A stretch of 64,000 nucleotides of DNA from a candidate division FCPU426 bacterium (GTDB lineage: Bacteria > Oederibacteriota > Muellerivitia > Muellerivitales > DAHXKG01): the NCBI GenBank assembly GCA_027366525.1, contig DAHXKG010000005.1:154510-218509 (forward strand), read 5' to 3'. The position numbers and the translations under genes are program-made. The notes under the pieces are model-generated. The model had not been told where the DNA came from. It saw only the letters and a program-made list of their open reading frames with translations, and made no database searches. Below, one piece after another: positions 61,534-64,000 of this stretch. Every line of letters starts with the position of its first letter. The first letter of the stretch is position 1.

Positions 61534-63966
61534 TTGTCAACAGCACTTATAATTCATGGGCATTTTTATCAACCCCCTCGCGAAAATCCATGGACGGGTT
61601 TTATTGATGACCAATCCAGTGCGTATCCATATGCCAATTGGAATGAGCGTATTTATAGGGAGTGTTATAAACCCAACGCCTATGCAAGGATTTATGATGG
61701 CACCAGTGGCGAAGTAGAGGATATTGTTAATAATTATGAGTTTATTAATTTTAATTTCGGTCCAACGTTGTTTAGTTGGATAGAACGATATCATCAGCGG
61801 ATTTATCAGAAGATTTTGCAGGCAGAAAAGAAATCCTTAGAATTATTTAGTGGTCATAGCAATGCGATTGCTCAAGTATATAATCATATTATCCTGCCGT
61901 TGGCGAGTGAACGTGATAAACGCACTCAAATTAGGTGGGGAATAATGGATTATGAATACAGATTTAATCATAAACCAGAAGCGATGTGGCTTTCAGAAAC
62001 TGCATGTAATGATGATACGTTAAGTTGTTTAATCGATGAACAGCTTTCGTATGTTATCTTAGCCCCGCAACAAGCTTGGCATGTGCGTCCATTAAACAAT
62101 TCCTCGCTACCTTGGGTGGATGTTTCCAATGGAGATATTGATACGGGGATGCCGTATCGATATTTTCAACGCAATGGCAGTGGAAAATTTATTGATATCT
62201 TTTTTTATAATGCCAATATTGCTAAATTAATTGCTTTTGATGGTGCCTTAGCTTCAAGCCAATCCCTCGTATCAAAATTACTTCAATTTAAAGGAAATGG
62301 GAATCTGGTTCAAATAGCAACTGATGGTGAAAGTTATGGACATCATACAAAGTTTGGAGATAGGACATTGGCATATGCCTTGAAAGTGGAAGCGCTCAAA
62401 GCTGGATTTTATATTACCAATTATGGAGAATTTTTAGAAAAAAATCCGCCAATCATGGAAGTGGAGATAAAAAGCGGGAAAAATGAGGAAGGCACTTCAT
62501 GGAGTTGTATTCATGGCGTTGACCGATGGAAAGATGATTGCGGATGTCATACGGGTGGTGGGAAAAACTGGAATCAGCAATGGCGCATGCCGTTACGACA
62601 AGCATTGGACTTTTTGAGGGACTATATTGCGCAGTTATTTGAATCACAAAAAGGGATTTTATTTCAGGAACCATGGGAATCAAGAGATGCATACATGAAG
62701 ACGCTTTTAGATGCTCGGATCTCTAAAGAAGGTTTTATTTTAAGTCAAGCCCCCAAAAAAATTTCTGATGTGGAAATTATTCAAGCATTAACATGGTTAG
62801 AAATTCAAAGGAATGGGATGTTTATGTATACGAGCTGTGCATGGTTTTTTAATGATATTTCCGGCATTGAAACAGTTCAAGTTTTAAAATATGCAGAACG
62901 GATATTTGATTTATTAGAGTGTTTGAACATCGAAACAAAAAAAGAAGAGTTTTTAGCCATGCTTTCGCTAGCTAAAAGCAATATTTCTGAATTCGGCAAT
63001 GGTGCAACTATTTATAACCGGTTTGTTCAACCATCAAAAGTGGCGACTCAAGATATCGTGGCGCATTTAGCACTATCACGATCTGTAATCAATGTGAAGT
63101 CAGAAGGAGAATTTGGAGATTATGGATATGTCTTTTCCAATACTCGAGATGAAATACAGGGGAAGCTCCATTTAACTACTGGTGTGGTAGAGATACAGTC
63201 TAAACTCACTTTAGATAGGAAAAGTTATCAATATGCAGCATTATATCTAGGAGGAGTTGATTTTCATGGAGTAGTTAGACCGACACAAACCATGAGTGAA
63301 TTTGAAGAATGTATGGACTATATTTGGACTAAGTTTTATACGGCCTCTTTGCCTCAAATTCTTCGAATTATACAAGAAAAGTTTAATTCTCATGAATATG
63401 GAATAGAACATCTTATTTCAGGAAATCGAACGGAAATTTTTCGCTCGATTTTTGGGATATTAATTTCAAATTTTTCTGAAAAATATACTCAATTATATGA
63501 AGAAAATAAAAGAAGCCTGGAAATACTTCGAACAGCAGGATTTGAATTGCCAGTGGAGCTAAAAGCAGCTGCCGAATTTACCTTGGGTAAGAAGCTTGAA
63601 AAGGAAATACAAAATCAAGATTGGAAAAAAGATCCCCATAAATATAAAAAAATTATTGAAATTGCAGATGAGGTATCAAAATTTGGACTTCATTTAAGTG
63701 GGGCGTTCTCAACCCAAATTTTGAAAGAAATTATTAATGAATGTGTTATATTAGCTAGTCAATATCCCACAGAAGAAAACGTCGAAGTAGCTTTGAAAAT
63801 TATTCGGTTGAATCAAAAGGTAGGTGAATATTTAAATTTTTACACAGCTCAGGAGATTATTTTTGAAAGTATTATGAAAAACGGTAAAGTACTTAAATTG
63901 ATAGAATTAGCCAATCATCTTGGAATAAAAGTTGAATCGATCACAGCCCCGGAAATAAAAAAATGA
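61534..63966 (+). CDS. DUF3536 GH57-type glycoside hydrolase
   Basis: 810 residues. The N-terminal half is a GH57-like catalytic domain with the opening IHGHFYQPPRENPWTG, NFGPTLFSWIE, GIMDYEYRF, WLSETACN and DGESYGHHTKFGDRTL; DUF3536 helical regions occupy the rest. GH57 enzymes act on alpha-glucans, so storage glycogen turnover is a fair guess. TTG start chosen for GGAGATGGG just upstream. The gap before it (197 bases) is AT-rich with no clear hairpin. Its stop overlaps the next start. Confidence 0.88.
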   Translation: MSTALIIHGHFYQPPRENPWTGFIDDQSSAYPYANWNERIYRECYKPNAYARIYDGTSGEVEDIVNNYEFINFNFGPTLFSWIERYHQRIYQKILQAEKKSLELFSGHSNAIAQVYNHIILPLASERDKRTQIRWGIMDYEYRFNHKPEAMWLSETACNDDTLSCLIDEQLSYVILAPQQAWHVRPLNNSSLPWVDVSNGDIDTGMPYRYFQRNGSGKFIDIFFYNANIAKLIAFDGALASSQSLVSKLLQFKGNGNLVQIATDGESYGHHTKFGDRTLAYALKVEALKAGFYITNYGEFLEKNPPIMEVEIKSGKNEEGTSWSCIHGVDRWKDDCGCHTGGGKNWNQQWRMPLRQALDFLRDYIAQLFESQKGILFQEPWESRDAYMKTLLDARISKEGFILSQAPKKISDVEIIQALTWLEIQRNGMFMYTSCAWFFNDISGIETVQVLKYAERIFDLLECLNIETKKEEFLAMLSLAKSNISEFGNGATIYNRFVQPSKVATQDIVAHLALSRSVINVKSEGEFGDYGYVFSNTRDEIQGKLHLTTGVVEIQSKLTLDRKSYQYAALYLGGVDFHGVVRPTQTMSEFEECMDYIWTKFYTASLPQILRIIQEKFNSHEYGIEHLISGNRTEIFRSIFGILISNFSEKYTQLYEENKRSLEILRTAGFELPVELKAAAEFTLGKKLEKEIQNQDWKKDPHKYKKIIEIADEVSKFGLHLSGAFSTQILKEIINECVILASQYPTEENVEVALKIIRLNQKVGEYLNFYTAQEIIFESIMKNGKVLKLIELANHLGIKVESITAPEIKK

Positions 63967-64000
63967 GTAATTTAGAAATCACTGAAAACTTAAAGATCGG
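63963..64000 (+). CDS. Start of an unidentified gene, cut by the window edge
   Basis: ATG overlaps the TGA of the glycosidase gene (ATGA), and twelve codons (MSNLEITENLKI) stay open to the end. Such overlap supports a real, coupled gene, perhaps also in glucan metabolism, but nothing more can be said. Confidence 0.5.
   Translation, partial: MSNLEITENLKI

Noticed and set aside
1-64000. CRISPR arrays, insertion sequences, prophage genes, tRNA or rRNA genes
   Set aside because: I looked for regular repeats, transposase or integrase motifs and tRNA-like folds in the gaps and found none that could be supported.

Overview
The window is a densely coding stretch (no gap of 300 bases or more) of an AT-rich chromosome, about one third GC by eye, using the standard bacterial code (TGA, TAA and TAG all act as stops; GTG and TTG starts are common). 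The owner is a diderm: it carries lipid A genes (lpxD, an lpxC-fabZ fusion, lpxA, lpxI), an OmpH/Skp-type chaperone, outer-membrane-type proteins and a MreBCD/PBP2/RodA rod system. The LpxC-FabZ fusion, LpxI in place of LpxH, PurSQL, the citramalate route and a DUF3536 glycosidase together suggest an uncultured lineage such as Omnitrophota or a related candidate phylum. That placement is inference, not proof. No mobile elements, CRISPR arrays, tRNA or rRNA genes were seen.

Layout. 1-5.4 kb: the end of ompH, then lpxD, lpxC/fabZ, lpxA, lpxI and a DegT aminotransferase. 5.5-20.6 kb: purine synthesis (purB, S, Q, L, F, M, N, H, D), interrupted by a two-domain CbiX-like chelatase, a TPR/barrel envelope protein and an O-antigen-ligase-like protein with TPRs. 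PurD carries an unusual N-terminal three-helix membrane segment. 20.6-26.2 kb: threonylcarbamoyl-AMP synthase, a tyrosine phosphatase, rpiB, rpmB (minus strand), recG, rsmD, coaD. 26.2-33.9 kb: a consensus sigma-70 promoter, then DUF177, rpmF, plsX, fabH, fabD, fabG, acpP, fabF, rnc, a DUF4321 protein and maf. 33.9-34.05 kb: an unexplained structured intergenic element. 34.1-35.5 kb: a SurA/PpiD-like isomerase (minus). 35.7-41.8 kb: a zinc-ribbon protein and the mreB-mreC-mreD-mrdA-rodA elongasome operon. 41.9-51.8 kb: a membrane protein, a PfkB kinase, two aminotransferases, then hom-thrC-lysC-cimA-murI, covering the aspartate family and the citramalate route to isoleucine. 51.8-54.6 kb: envelope/redox proteins, a Fur-family regulator and greA.

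54.6-61.3 kb is the most unusual part. A clear SAM-I riboswitch with promoter, antiterminator and terminator controls a tightly coupled operon: a second threonine-synthase-like enzyme, a CysO-like sulfur-carrier protein, a NIL-domain protein, a degenerate E1/ThiF-like protein, a cysteine synthase and a second E1/ThiF-like protein. The two E1 proteins are complementary: the first keeps the N-terminal arginine element but has lost the ATP site, while the second has the full ATP/cysteine/zinc core but no N-terminal element. This is the arrangement of eukaryotic heterodimeric E1 enzymes. I propose that the operon makes cysteine and/or homocysteine from a protein thiocarboxylate. Immediately downstream, cysD-cysN (sulfate activation) has its own leader with a SAM-II-like pseudoknot, an antiterminator and a strong terminator. 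The window closes with a DUF3536 GH57-type glycosidase and the first codons of a further gene.
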